Part shown: positions 53,111 to 61,936 of the stretch, piece by piece
Numbering within the stretch: the first letter of the stretch is position 1
Layout: each line of letters opens with the position of its first letter
NCBI RefSeq assembly: GCF_030403435.1
Contig: NZ_JAUEPH010000006.1
Coordinates: 62,001 to 126,000, forward strand
Length of the DNA stretch: 64,000 nt
Source: Algoriphagus sediminis
Lineage (GTDB): Bacteria; Bacteroidota; Bacteroidia; Cytophagales; Cyclobacteriaceae
Direction of reading: 5' to 3'
Notes under the pieces: generated by a model
The model's database searches: none
What the model was told of the DNA's origin: nothing
Seen by the model: only the letters and a program-made list of their open reading frames with translations
Made by a program: the position numbers and the translations under genes

Positions 53111-53908
53111 ATGAAACAAGGACTTTTTATCATTTCAGGTGCAGCAAGTGGTATTGGGCTTGACCTGGCCAAAACTCTAGAAAGCCAAGGGAGAGAATTG
53201 CTTCTGATGGATTTGGATTCAGGATCTTTAAAAAAGCAGTTTTCTGAATCGAATTCTCTTGAGTTTGTTATTGGAGATGTTTCGAGGATAGAATTCTGGG
53301 AAGAGGCGGTGATGAAAAAGATAAATAGAAGGAGAGTAGCTTGCCTAGTCAATTCTGCAGGAGTGATTAGGCCAGGATTTGTTCGGGACTTTTCATTAAA
53401 AGATATCGATTTTCATCTCGATGTGAATACCAAAGGGAGTATCCTTGGAACCCGCTTCATTGCCAACCTAATGAAAGATCAAGGATTTGGTCACGTGATC
53501 AATATTTCGTCATTGGCTGGATTGGCGCCAGTTTCAGGATTGAGTCTTTATTCTGCTTCGAAATTCGCGATTCGGGGTTTCAGTTTGGCGGCAGCAACTG
53601 AGTATAGAAAATTCGGAGTCAATATTTCTGTGGTTTGTCCTGATTTGGTAAAAACCCCCATGTTGGATTTACAGCTCGATTATCCAGAGGAAGCCAAACT
53701 CACATTTAGCGGACCTGAAAAAGTACTGACTCCGACTGATATTACTAAAGTCCTGTTGAAGCTTATGGAAAAGCCCAAAGACCTGGTCTGCATCCCTGAA
53801 TCCCGTGGGCTATTGGCCAAAGTAGCCGGAATCTGGCCTGGTTTGGGAGAGATTTTTAGGAATAGCCTGGAGTCCAAAGGGGAAAAAGCTATCAAAAAAC
53901 TACGTTAA
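53111..53908 (+). CDS. Short-chain dehydrogenase/reductase
   Basis: The 265-residue protein has the cofactor motif SGAASGIGLDLA, an N-S-A-G-V segment, NISSLAGL and the catalytic pair Tyr147 and Lys151 in YSASKFAI. This is a classical SDR, and the acidic residue at the end of strand 2 (LMDLD) favours NAD(H) over NADP(H). The substrate is unknown. It ends 109 bases before blaI. Confidence 0.9.
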   Translation: MKQGLFIISGAASGIGLDLAKTLESQGRELLLMDLDSGSLKKQFSESNSLEFVIGDVSRIEFWEEAVMKKINRRRVACLVNSAGVIRPGFVRDFSLKDIDFHLDVNTKGSILGTRFIANLMKDQGFGHVINISSLAGLAPVSGLSLYSASKFAIRGFSLAAATEYRKFGVNISVVCPDLVKTPMLDLQLDYPEEAKLTFSGPEKVLTPTDITKVLLKLMEKPKDLVCIPESRGLLAKVAGIWPGLGEIFRNSLESKGEKAIKKLR

Positions 53909-53939
53909 AAGCTCAATTTCTAGGTTTAACACTTTTTAA

Positions 53940-54007
53940 TACGATAATTTTCGTATATCTATTGAATTACGATAGACTTCGTATAACTTTGTACGAAAGA
54001 TATCGTA
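53940..54007 (+). promoter_or_regulatory. Three BlaI-type operators interleaved with a -33/-7 promoter
   Basis: Three perfect palindromes of the form TACGA-N6-TCGTA occur at 53940-53955, 53968-53983 and 53992-54007, with centres 28 and 24 bases apart. Between the second and third lies TAACTTTG (53984-53991), a Bacteroidota -7 element, and TTG at 53962-53964 is 19 bases upstream of it, a good -33 distance. The second operator thus sits between the promoter elements and the third on the start region, just upstream of the blaI start codon at 54017. Confidence 0.85.
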
Positions 54008-54016
54008 AGAAGGATC

Positions 54017-54391
54017 ATGACTAAACCAACAGAATCAGAATTAGAGATTCTTTCTATCCTCTGGGAAATGAAAGAAGCCAGCGTGAGACAAGTGCATGAG
54101 AAGTTGGCCCTGAGCAAGGAAACAGGCTACACTACCACACTGAAAATCATGCAGATCATGCATGCTAAAGGTTTGGTCTCCAGAGATGAGAGTAGTCGCT
54201 CTCATATTTACAGTCCCGCTACCAACAAGAAGGAAACCCAATCTTCGTTATTAAAAAACCTAATGAATACTGCCTTTGGTGGATCTGCCCAACATCTGGT
54301 TATGCAGGCTTTGGGACAAGAGAAGCCATCCAAGGAGGAACTCGATGAAATTCGCGCATTTTTAGACCAACTAGAAGAAAAGAAATCATGA
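54017..54391 (+). CDS. BlaI/MecI family transcriptional repressor
   Basis: The 124-residue protein has the BlaI winged-helix pattern: SELEILSILWEMKEASVRQV at the N-terminus, ETGYTTTLKIMQIMHAKGLV as recognition helix and a C-terminal dimerisation part. BlaI-type repressors bind palindromes and are removed when a partner M56 protease is triggered. Three palindromes lie directly upstream and the M56 gene overlaps its stop by four bases, so this is a self-regulated pair. Confidence 0.93.
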   Translation: MTKPTESELEILSILWEMKEASVRQVHEKLALSKETGYTTTLKIMQIMHAKGLVSRDESSRSHIYSPATNKKETQSSLLKNLMNTAFGGSAQHLVMQALGQEKPSKEELDEIRAFLDQLEEKKS

Positions 54392-56403
54392 ACCTATTAA
54401 ACGACTGGATATCGGAATCAATGTTATCTGCATTTGGTTGGACGCTGATTCACTCAGTTTGGCAGATGATTCTGATATCTGCCACGCTTTGGATCGGCCT
54501 TAAGATTTTCCAAAGGAAGAGTCCTAATTTCAAGTATAGATTGGCCTATGCAGCCATGATGCTCTGCCTGCTTACGACCATATCAACTTTTATTTATGTT
54601 TTTGATTCAGCTAAAGGTGCCACTATAAGTGCGAGTGGAGAACTCGCCTTTGCCATGAACCAAGCTGTTAAGGCCCAGGCTATTGTTGGTTCTGGAATCA
54701 GTCTTTGGGACACCTTTGTGAGGTTCGTAGAGCCGCAAATTCCCTTCCTGGTCAATGTCTGGTTTTTCGGAGCACTTCTATTTCTAGTTCGACTCTTTGG
54801 GAATTTAGCTGCGGTTAGGAACTTGAAAGTAGCGAGCCAGGGAGTGACTGACTTTGAACTTGAAAAAACATTTTACCGACTGATAGGAAGAATGGATCTA
54901 AGTAGCAATATCGAATTGAGATTAGGAAAAAATGCTACTTCTCCACTTACATTTGGCGTTTTTAAGCCGGTGGTTTTGATTCCTGCAGGTTTGATATTCC
55001 ATCTTTCTCCAAGTCAGTTGGAGGCGATCATTGCACATGAATTGGCTCATATCAAGCGATATGACTACTTGGCGAATTTGGTTCAGTCCTCTCTAGAAGT
55101 GATTTTCTTTTATCATCCATCGTTCTGGTGGATGTCTCAAACCATAAAGGAATTGAGGGAAAATGCTGCTGATGACTTAGCGGTAGAAGCCGGAATTTCT
55201 CCTGATGCTTTAGCCCACAGCTTAGCAGAAGTATTGAATTATTCGCGCGGAGCCCAAAGTGAATTAGCTTTGGCAGCAGCCAAAAAAAGAAACCCTACAC
55301 TACAAAGAATAAAAAGAATTCTGGGCCAGCCCGCTCAGACCTATCCACAAAACCCTATTATTTCTATACCTATGATTTTAACGCTATTTATTGCCCTGGG
55401 AATGGTGGCCAGTACGGCTGAGCCCCTTCCTGAGAAACCAGAAAAAGTGATGCCACTGGCATCTTTACAAATGCCGGAGGTGGAGATTCCTTTAAAGAAT
55501 CTTGTGCCAATTGATACTACTGAGAAAAAGCAGTTAAAGGAAGTAATCGTCCATCGGGATGAAGATTCTTCCGAGAGTACCGTAACCCGAATTCATCTTG
55601 ATGAGGATTCAGAAAAAGCTGAGAATGTATTTGTTTGGGAAAATGGTCAAGGTACAGTTATCGAGTTGAAAGGAACTGGGAAAATGCTGCTTAAGCAGGA
55701 TAACGATATGTTCATTTTAAATGGAGATACCTTAAAGCTGAGCGGCGCGAATAACTTATTTATCGATAGCATGGTGATGGATATGTCAGATTTTCCGGTA
55801 ATGGAGCTGGAAGATATTCCAAGTATAGCCATGGTGCCGACTCCTGAATTCTTCATGGAAGAGTTTGAAGCTATGCCAGATATGGATTTCGATTTCGATT
55901 TTGATGCTCCAGTGATGTTCGAATTTGATGGGGATAAAGATTTTGTCTTCTACGAGATGGATACTACTGAGATGACCCAGGAGGAGAGAGAAGCTTGGCA
56001 AAAGGATTTTGAGAAAAAGGCTGAAGAGTTTGCCAAAAGAATGGAAGAGCGAGCTAAGGAATGGGAAAAAGAGATGGCTCCAAGAATGAAGGAGTTTGAA
56101 GAGCGAATGAAGGAGTGGCAAAAAGACTGGGAGCCAAAAATGAAGGAATATGAGCAGAAGATGAAGGCTTGGCAAGAAGAAAATGAGCCAAAGATGAAGG
56201 AGTTTGAAGAGAGGATCAAAGAGTGGCAGAAGGAGAATGAACCAAAGATGGAAGAATTCCAACGAAAAGTGGAGGTGTGGCAAAAGGAGAATGAAGCGAA
56301 AATTCAGGAATTTGTGAAGAAAATAGAGAAGGAAGCTGAGCAAATGCAAAAGGAAGCTGAGAAAGCTGCTAAAGAAGCAAAAGAAGAGAAAGAAAATAAT
56401 TGA
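54388..56403 (+). CDS. BlaR1-like M56 membrane metallopeptidase with a helical repeat tail
   Basis: The 671-residue product has N-terminal membrane helices (about 15-35, 45-66, 120-140), a zinc motif HELAH at 217-221 with the downstream RENAADDLAVE acid, and a last membrane helix near 327-345. Instead of a beta-lactam-sensing domain, the C-terminal part is acidic and charged: a D- and F-rich stretch near 490-520, then five 18-residue repeats (564-653) and a K/E tail. It would cleave BlaI on receiving a signal. What it senses is unknown. Its ATG overlaps the blaI stop. Confidence 0.87.
   Translation: MNLLNDWISESMLSAFGWTLIHSVWQMILISATLWIGLKIFQRKSPNFKYRLAYAAMMLCLLTTISTFIYVFDSAKGATISASGELAFAMNQAVKAQAIVGSGISLWDTFVRFVEPQIPFLVNVWFFGALLFLVRLFGNLAAVRNLKVASQGVTDFELEKTFYRLIGRMDLSSNIELRLGKNATSPLTFGVFKPVVLIPAGLIFHLSPSQLEAIIAHELAHIKRYDYLANLVQSSLEVIFFYHPSFWWMSQTIKELRENAADDLAVEAGISPDALAHSLAEVLNYSRGAQSELALAAAKKRNPTLQRIKRILGQPAQTYPQNPIISIPMILTLFIALGMVASTAEPLPEKPEKVMPLASLQMPEVEIPLKNLVPIDTTEKKQLKEVIVHRDEDSSESTVTRIHLDEDSEKAENVFVWENGQGTVIELKGTGKMLLKQDNDMFILNGDTLKLSGANNLFIDSMVMDMSDFPVMELEDIPSIAMVPTPEFFMEEFEAMPDMDFDFDFDAPVMFEFDGDKDFVFYEMDTTEMTQEEREAWQKDFEKKAEEFAKRMEERAKEWEKEMAPRMKEFEERMKEWQKDWEPKMKEYEQKMKAWQEENEPKMKEFEERIKEWQKENEPKMEEFQRKVEVWQKENEAKIQEFVKKIEKEAEQMQKEAEKAAKEAKEEKENN
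56077..56346 (+). repeat. Five 18-residue helical repeats in the M56 protein
   Basis: Residues 564-653 repeat exactly every 18 amino acids (54 bases): APRMKEFEERMKEWQKDW, EPKMKEYEQKMKAWQEEN, EPKMKEFEERIKEWQKEN, EPKMEEFQRKVEVWQKEN and EAKIQEFVKKIEKEAEQM. Eighteen residues are five turns of an alpha helix. The rich K/E content suggests a long stable single helix or coiled coil. Confidence 0.92.
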
Positions 56404-56425
56404 TTTGTGTGTTTGATAAAGAAAT

Positions 56426-56454
56426 GCCTGTCCGTATGGTCAGGCTTTTTTTGT
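56426..56454 (+). terminator. Terminator of the blaI-M56 operon
   Basis: GCCTGTCC / GGTCAGGC arms with one mismatch enclose a four-base loop and are followed by seven T, 23 bases after the stop of the M56 gene. Confidence 0.85.
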
Positions 56455-56525
56455 TTAAAAGATATGGCTGTAGAAAAGCTGAAAGAGTCCAAACAATGCA
56501 TTAAGTTTGGGCTGTTTATTTGAAC

Positions 56526-57767
56526 ATGCAGTCCAATTCCAAACGAGCCTTACTTTTTATTTTCATTACCATCCTGGTGGATGTTATTGGTCTTGGGGTC
56601 ATCATTCCGGTGGTACCCTCACTGATTGAAGAGTTAACCGGTGAAGGAATCAGCGAGGCTTCAAGGTATGGCGGCTGGTTGATTTTTTCCTTTGCAGCTA
56701 CACAGTTTCTGTTTTCTCCTGTCATGGGAGGCTTATCGGACAGGTTTGGACGAAGACCGGTCCTTTTACTATCGCTCTTTGGCTTAGGGATTGATTATGT
56801 CTTCCATGCTCTGGCACCTACGCTTTTCTGGCTTTTTGTGGGTCGGGTAATTGCCGGAGTTTTTGGGGCGAGTTTTACCACTGCTACAGCATATATCGCT
56901 GACATCAGTACCCCCGAAAAAAGATCTCAAAATTTCGGTTTGATAGGAGCAGCTTTTGGATTGGGATTCATAATTGGTCCAGTGATCGGAGGGATTGCAG
57001 GTTCTGAATTTGGGCCAAGGGCACCCTTTTATGTGGCAGCGGCACTATCTCTCTTGAATGTCGTTTACGGCTTTTTTGTTCTTCCGGAATCACTGGATGA
57101 AGACAAACGGAGAAAGTTCGAATGGAAGCGGGCCAATCCAGTGGGTTCACTGATGAACCTGAGGAAATATCCTATCGTCTCTGGCTTGGTTGTTTCTCTT
57201 GTTTTGATTTATCTGGCTGGTCATGCGGTGCAAAGTAATTGGGCTTATTACACCATGTTTAAATTTGATTGGGATGAAGCCATGGTGGGATATTCACTTG
57301 GGGTGGTTGGCCTCCTTGTAGCTCTAGTTCAAGGAGGACTGATTCGGGTGGCTATTCCGCGCCTGGGGCAAGCGAACTCAGTCTATTTAGGACTAGCTTT
57401 GTACGCAGTGGGACTTTTCTGTTTTGGCATGGCCAATGTTGGATGGATGATGCTGGTATTTCTGATTCCTTATTGTCTCGGTGGTATTTCAGGTCCTGCG
57501 CTTCAGGGGATTATCTCCTCCCAGGTTCCTTCGAATGAACAGGGAGAATTACAGGGAGCTTTGACAAGTTTGGTCAGTGCAACATCCATCGTTGGCCCCG
57601 TAATGATGAATAGTATTTTCGCTTATTTTTCGACTGATTCTGCTCCAATTTATTTGCCCGGAGCATCCTTCTTTTTGGCCGCACTACTGACTATTATTAG
57701 TTTGATTTTAGCGTATCGGGTTCTGTCTGTGCGTTTCAAAAGTCTTGTTTGGCCCGATCCGAAGTAA
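56526..57767 (+). CDS. MFS transporter, TetA/DHA1-like
   Basis: The product has 12 predicted membrane helices. Motif A appears as [15 protein letters not shown] near residue 67 and motif C-like [16 protein letters not shown] near 145. This is the DHA1 drug-proton antiporter group to which tetracycline exporters belong, but the substrate is not known from sequence. The ATG at 56526 is preferred over a TTG six bases earlier. It lies between the terminator of the M56 operon and the mra cluster. Confidence 0.88.
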   Translation: MQSNSKRALLFIFITILVDVIGLGVIIPVVPSLIEELTGEGISEASRYGGWLIFSFAATQFLFSPVMGGLSDRFGRRPVLLLSLFGLGIDYVFHALAPTLFWLFVGRVIAGVFGASFTTATAYIADISTPEKRSQNFGLIGAAFGLGFIIGPVIGGIAGSEFGPRAPFYVAAALSLLNVVYGFFVLPESLDEDKRRKFEWKRANPVGSLMNLRKYPIVSGLVVSLVLIYLAGHAVQSNWAYYTMFKFDWDEAMVGYSLGVVGLLVALVQGGLIRVAIPRLGQANSVYLGLALYAVGLFCFGMANVGWMMLVFLIPYCLGGISGPALQGIISSQVPSNEQGELQGALTSLVSATSIVGPVMMNSIFAYFSTDSAPIYLPGASFFLAALLTIISLILAYRVLSVRFKSLVWPDPK

Positions 57768-57809
57768 GAATTTGGGACTAATTCCTTCTTTCAAAAATTT
57801 TCATGGGAA

Positions 57810-57823
57810 TTTACCCCACTTTT
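57810..57823 (-). promoter_or_regulatory. Inverted distant copy of the MraZ-box core
   Basis: TTTACCCCACTTTT here is the exact reverse complement of the 14 bases AAAAGTGGGGTAAA at 58021-58034 in the MraZ boxes, about 200 bases upstream and in the other direction. It could be an accessory MraZ site that lets a bound ring loop the DNA. A single copy without a second in tandem makes this tentative. Confidence 0.5.
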
Positions 57824-58011
57824 GGTCTGTTCCTTGGACTCTTAAGTGTATAGATTTTCATTTTATGGCACGAAAAGTGCTTTACTCCGCTCCATTCGCT
57901 GTTTTTGGATTTTGGCTAAGTTCTTTTGAATCAATAGAATAGCTAATAAAAAATCTTGATTTTTTTCTCTTAAATATTGGCTTAGGAGTAAGTTTTAGCT
58001 ACTTTTAAAAG

Positions 58012-58041
58012 AAAGTGGGAAAAAGTGGGGTAAAGTGGTAG
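58012..58041 (+). promoter_or_regulatory. MraZ-binding boxes: three 10-base direct repeats
   Basis: Three direct repeats, AAAGTGGGAA, AAAGTGGGGT and AAAGTGGTAG, run head to tail. GTGG-type repeats with a 10-base period in front of mraZ are the known MraZ operators. They lie 20-49 bases upstream of a -7 element (58061-58068), covering the -33 zone, so autorepression is likely. Confidence 0.88.
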
Positions 58042-58060
58042 AATGTGTAAGTCATTTTAT

Positions 58061-58068
58061 TACTTTTG
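58061..58068 (+). promoter_or_regulatory. -7 element of the mraZ promoter
   Basis: TACTTTTG fits the Bacteroidota TAnnTTTG consensus, 33 bases before the mraZ ATG. No TTG sits at the usual -33 distance; that position falls in the third MraZ box. Confidence 0.6.
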
Positions 58069-58100
58069 TTTTTACTGATTCCCAGAAATTTTTCGATTGA

Positions 58101-58535
58101 ATGTTCAATAGCCAGTACGATAGCAAGCTTGATCCGAAAGGGCGGTTGGTTTTACCAGCTAAAATAAAGGCGGCCATTCCAGAAGCGAATGGTTCCTCGC
58201 TCATGCTGCGTATGGCAGAAGACAAGTGTCTGGCACTTTACACCATGAATGAGTATCGGAAGCTAGAGAGTCAGATTAAATCGCTTTCAATCAATAATCC
58301 GGAGCAACGAATGCTTCAGCGTTCATTCTTCATCAGTAGCGTGGAGGTCGAGTTGGATAGTGCAGGGAGGCTGCTAATTCCAAAAGTCTACCAGGCTTAT
58401 GCCGGATTAGAAAAAGAAGTGGTAGTCGTGGGAATGGGATCGCGGATAGAGCTTTGGCATCCTGAGAAGTATCAGCAGAATATCATCGCTGATCCCGCGG
58501 ACTTGTCAAACCTGATGGAAAAATATCTCTCCTAA
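58101..58535 (+). CDS. mraZ: Transcriptional regulator MraZ
   Basis: The 144-residue protein has two SpoVT-AbrB-like halves, with the repeated signature D-x-K-G-R-L-x-x-P (DPKGRLVLPAKI) near residue 11 and D-S-A-G-R-L-L-I-P near residue 92. MraZ forms a ring and binds the boxes upstream of its own gene, controlling the cell division and wall operon. It is the first gene of the cluster and is preceded by the boxes at 58012-58041. Confidence 0.95.
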   Translation: MFNSQYDSKLDPKGRLVLPAKIKAAIPEANGSSLMLRMAEDKCLALYTMNEYRKLESQIKSLSINNPEQRMLQRSFFISSVEVELDSAGRLLIPKVYQAYAGLEKEVVVVGMGSRIELWHPEKYQQNIIADPADLSNLMEKYLS

Positions 58536-58539
58536 GTTT

Positions 58540-59451
58540 ATGACAGCTTCAACCTACCACATACCAGTCATGCTTACCCAATGCACTGAAGGATTGGCTA
58601 TAGACCCTAATGGGACTTATGTTGATGTCACCTTTGGAGGAGGAGGACACTCTCGTGCTATCCTCGAAAAACTGGATAAGGGAAGGCTTTTGGCTTTCGA
58701 CCAAGATCAGGATGCATTGGAGAATGTTCCAAAAGATGAGCGATTCACCTTTATTCAGGCCAATTTTAGGGATTTGAAGAAATACTTACGACTTCACGGC
58801 GTTCGACAAGTGGATGGAATTTTAGCTGATTTGGGTATTTCCTCACACCAGATAGACGAAGCCAGCAGAGGTTTCTCAACCAGATTTGCCGGTGACTTGG
58901 ATATGAGGATGAACCAGTCAGCTCAGATCACTGCCAAGGATATTCTCAATACCTATGATGAGGCTCAGCTACATAAGATTTTGGGAGTCTATGGTGAGGT
59001 GAAGAATGCGAAGACTTTGGCTCAAGGAATTGTGGCAGAGAGGTCGGTAATGCCATTTGAGACCACAGAAGGTTTTACCACATTCCTACGAAAGTATGCG
59101 CGGCGCGGAAAGGAGTTTAAGTACTATGCTCAGGTTTTTCAGGCATTGCGCATTGAGGTGAATGACGAGATCGGGGCACTTGAGGATTTCCTTACGGATT
59201 CCATTGAGGTATTGAAGCCCGGGGGCCGGTTGGTGGTCATGAGTTATCACAGCCTCGAGGATAGATTGGTGAAAAATATGATCACCAAGGGCAAGTTTCA
59301 TGGCGAGGTGGAGAAGGATTTTTACGGAAATCTGATTCGTCCCTTTGAGCCAGTTACGAGAAAGGCAGTTACAGCGGATGCGGATGAGATCAGTGAAAAT
59401 TCCAGAGCGCGAAGCGCAAAGTTGAGAATTGCTAAAAGATCAGAGCTATGA
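58540..59451 (+). CDS. rsmH: 16S rRNA m4C1402 methyltransferase RsmH (MraW)
   Basis: The 303-residue protein has YVDVTFGGGGHSRAIL (SAM-binding), DGILADLGISSHQID and the late VMSYHSLEDRLVK motif, all from the RsmH family. It methylates N4 of C1402 in 16S rRNA. It lies four bases after mraZ and its stop overlaps the ftsL-like start by four bases. Confidence 0.97.
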   Translation: MTASTYHIPVMLTQCTEGLAIDPNGTYVDVTFGGGGHSRAILEKLDKGRLLAFDQDQDALENVPKDERFTFIQANFRDLKKYLRLHGVRQVDGILADLGISSHQIDEASRGFSTRFAGDLDMRMNQSAQITAKDILNTYDEAQLHKILGVYGEVKNAKTLAQGIVAERSVMPFETTEGFTTFLRKYARRGKEFKYYAQVFQALRIEVNDEIGALEDFLTDSIEVLKPGGRLVVMSYHSLEDRLVKNMITKGKFHGEVEKDFYGNLIRPFEPVTRKAVTADADEISENSRARSAKLRIAKRSEL

Positions 59452-59831
59452 GTCAGAATCGATTTAAGAAAAAGCTAAAAAAAGGGAATACCCCGAAGAA
59501 GGGTTCGGGTAGGACCATTTTTTCATGGATTGAAGAAAAACTGAACATCACGCCGGTGATTGGAGAAGGGGTGCCTGTGCAATTGGTACCACCAGTGACT
59601 TTTATTGCTTTGCTTGCTTTGATTTACATCTACAGTAATCATCGGGCGGAGAACATGGTCCGGAAAATTGAAAAAGCGCAGCAAGAAGTGGAAGACCTTA
59701 GAGCAGATGTTACCACTCTTGAAGCAGAGTATATGCTTAGCAGTATGCAGTCTGAAGTGGCTAAGAAAGTGGCCCCACAAGGAATAGAAGAACTGGATAA
59801 ACCACCTATCAAAATAGAGATCGAAGAGTGA
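59448..59831 (+). CDS. ftsL: FtsL-like small division protein
   Basis: The 127-residue protein has a basic cytoplasmic N-terminus, one membrane helix near residues 46-65 (VTFIALLALIYIYSNHRAEN) and a periplasmic helix with a heptad pattern (KIEKAQQEVEDLRADV). That topology and its place between rsmH and ftsI fit the divergent Bacteroidota FtsL. Sequence identity to FtsL of other phyla is not visible, so the name rests on position and shape. Confidence 0.82.
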   Translation: MSQNRFKKKLKKGNTPKKGSGRTIFSWIEEKLNITPVIGEGVPVQLVPPVTFIALLALIYIYSNHRAENMVRKIEKAQQEVEDLRADVTTLEAEYMLSSMQSEVAKKVAPQGIEELDKPPIKIEIEE

Positions 59832-61936
59832 ATATTAAGCAATCCATAGTGCTCCGTGTTCGGGTGGTGTTTATCCTCATTGCCTTGGCTGCGGCTGCCA
59901 TTCCCTATCAGATCATTAGGCTTCAGCTTGATGAAGGGGATAAGTGGAGAGCTAAAGCCAAAACCATCAATTTCCAATACAGAGAGGTGGCAGCTACCCG
60001 TGGAAATATCTACGCTGGAGACGGAAGTCTTTTGGCAACCAGTCTTCCATTTTATCGAGTAGCTATGGACCCTACCATGGCAAAAGACGGAATCATCAAA
60101 GATGGAATTGATGAGCTGGCCAATAATCTTTCGGCTTATTACAGAGATAAGTCTGCTGCTTCTTATAAGAGAATGATCATGGATGCCCGCCATGATAAGA
60201 AACGATATATCGTTTTGAATCGAAGGCAAATAGGCTATCAGGATATGCAAAAGATGTCTCAGTGGCCAATTTTCGAAAGAGGAAGACTGGGCGGTGGAGT
60301 ACTTTTTGAAAAAGTTGAAAAAAGATATCAGCCTTTCAAATCACTGGCCAGCCGGACTGTGGGTTTTATCAATGAGGATGAATATGGAGCAGGAATAGAG
60401 TACAGCTTTAATGAGTATTTGAAAGGTCAAACCGGAAAAGCCTTATTTCAGAGATTGGCTGGTGGAAGTTGGAAGCCGGTTTTTGATGCAGAAGATGTGA
60501 AGCCTGAAGATGGAAGCGATGTGATCACCACATTGGACGTGAATATTCAGGATATTGCTGAGACAGCCTTGCTTAAACAACTTCTGGATAGAGAGGCAGA
60601 GTTTGGATCTGTAATTTTGATGGAGGTAAAGACCGGAGAAATTAAAGCCATAGCTAATCTGCAAAAAAATAAAAGTGGAAGAGGCTATGGTGAGAATTAC
60701 AATTTTGCCATCGGCGACCAGGGTAACACTGAGCCTGGATCTACCTTCAAGCTTTTTTCAATGTTGGCTCTACTTGAGGAGAACAAAGTAAGTCTGGAGG
60801 ATAAGGTTGAAACTGGAAATGGGGCTTACAGATTCTATGATCGCATCATGAGGGATGCAAAAAATGGTGGATATGGTACCCTTACTGTACGGGAAGCATT
60901 TGAGAAATCGTCAAACGTGGCCATTTCAAAACTGGTGGAAGAGAATTTTGGTGCTAACCCTTCCAAATTTCTTGGCTATCTGGATCAGACTGGATTAAAG
61001 GAACCTTTTGGTTTCCAATTAGTGGGAGAGGGCAAGCCATTCTTCAAAACACCAGGAACCAAAACCTGGTATGGGACCTCACTTCCATGGATTTCAATTG
61101 GCTATGAGTCCAAGCTTAATCCGCTACACACTTTGGCACTTTATAATGCAGTGGCCAATGACGGCAAAATGATGAAGCCTTTCATTATCAAGGCGATCGC
61201 TAAAGGAAACCAAATTGAAGAAAGATTTGATCCGGAGGTGATTCGTGAAAGCATAGCCTCGGAAAAGACCATTGCCCAGCTAAAAGAACTTTTAGAAGGT
61301 GTAGTGGAGCGGGGAACAGCCAGGAATATTTCAAATGATGAGTTCCGAATCGCAGGAAAAACAGGGACTGCGCAGAAGCTCGTGGATGGTAGATATACAA
61401 GGAATTATTACACAAGCTTTGCGGGATACTTTCCCGCAGATCGCCCAAAGTATTCCATGATTGTGGTGATTGACAGTCCCAAAGGCTTTATGGCCTATGG
61501 TGGAGATGTTTGCGCCCCAGTTTTTAAAGAGATCGCCAACAGAGTTTATGCATTGGATATGGAATTGAATCCTTCCAATCAAACTCTAATCACAGAAAAA
61601 GAACAGGAAGAAAGTCCTTTGCCTACCATTCGAGCAGGAAAAGGATCGGAGATTGGACAAATTCTGGCTGAACTTGGGGTCCCTTCCGTTACGGAGCAAT
61701 CTGAGGAATGGGTGAAAACCTATGCTGAAGAAAAAACCGTGAACTGGAAGGACAATCCTATGGATCAGGCTACCATCCCAGATGTTTCCGGACTTTCCTT
61801 GAGGGATGCACTTTTCATTCTTGAGAACAAAGGTCTAAAAGTGGATTACACCGGTAAGGGCCGGGTGATGTCTCAGTCCATTCCGGCAGGAAGTAAACTT
61901 CAACCAAATTCTACCATAAATCTAAGACTTGGCTAA
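59828..61936 (+). CDS. ftsI: Septal peptidoglycan transpeptidase FtsI (PBP3) with a PASTA domain
   Basis: The 702-residue protein has one membrane helix near 10-28, a dimerisation domain, and a transpeptidase domain with the motifs STFK (Ser305), SSN and AGKTGTAQK. The C-terminal 55 residues form a PASTA domain (IPDVSGLSLRDALFILENKG as landmark, then VDYTGKG), like SpoVD and the Bacteroidota FtsI. It cross-links septal peptidoglycan. Its ATG overlaps the ftsL stop and its stop abuts murE. Confidence 0.95.
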   Translation: MNIKQSIVLRVRVVFILIALAAAAIPYQIIRLQLDEGDKWRAKAKTINFQYREVAATRGNIYAGDGSLLATSLPFYRVAMDPTMAKDGIIKDGIDELANNLSAYYRDKSAASYKRMIMDARHDKKRYIVLNRRQIGYQDMQKMSQWPIFERGRLGGGVLFEKVEKRYQPFKSLASRTVGFINEDEYGAGIEYSFNEYLKGQTGKALFQRLAGGSWKPVFDAEDVKPEDGSDVITTLDVNIQDIAETALLKQLLDREAEFGSVILMEVKTGEIKAIANLQKNKSGRGYGENYNFAIGDQGNTEPGSTFKLFSMLALLEENKVSLEDKVETGNGAYRFYDRIMRDAKNGGYGTLTVREAFEKSSNVAISKLVEENFGANPSKFLGYLDQTGLKEPFGFQLVGEGKPFFKTPGTKTWYGTSLPWISIGYESKLNPLHTLALYNAVANDGKMMKPFIIKAIAKGNQIEERFDPEVIRESIASEKTIAQLKELLEGVVERGTARNISNDEFRIAGKTGTAQKLVDGRYTRNYYTSFAGYFPADRPKYSMIVVIDSPKGFMAYGGDVCAPVFKEIANRVYALDMELNPSNQTLITEKEQEESPLPTIRAGKGSEIGQILAELGVPSVTEQSEEWVKTYAEEKTVNWKDNPMDQATIPDVSGLSLRDALFILENKGLKVDYTGKGRVMSQSIPAGSKLQPNSTINLRLG

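Larger units (their letters stand above)
57768..58100. other. Intergenic region upstream of mraZ
   Basis: This 333-base stretch holds the MraZ boxes, a -7-like element and the inverted MraZ-box copy, which are listed separately. A 65-codon open frame at 57745-57942 overlaps the transporter end and shows no family features, so I do not call it a gene. AT-rich sequence elsewhere shows nothing else I can name. Confidence 0.7.

Noticed and set aside
55786-56349. Long minus-strand open frame opposite the M56 repeat tail, rich in Leu and Phe
   Set aside because: It is the reverse reading of the K/E-rich 18-residue repeats; K/E codons (AAG/GAG/GAA) read backwards as Leu/Phe/Ser codons. No family features, and the + strand gene is clearly real.
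57745-57942. 65-codon + strand frame between the MFS gene and mraZ
   Set aside because: It overlaps the MFS 3' end, has no family features, and the region contains regulatory DNA. A small peptide cannot be excluded.
59639-60250. 203-codon minus-strand open frame opposite ftsL/ftsI
   Set aside because: It spans two overlapping conserved division genes and has no recognisable domain.
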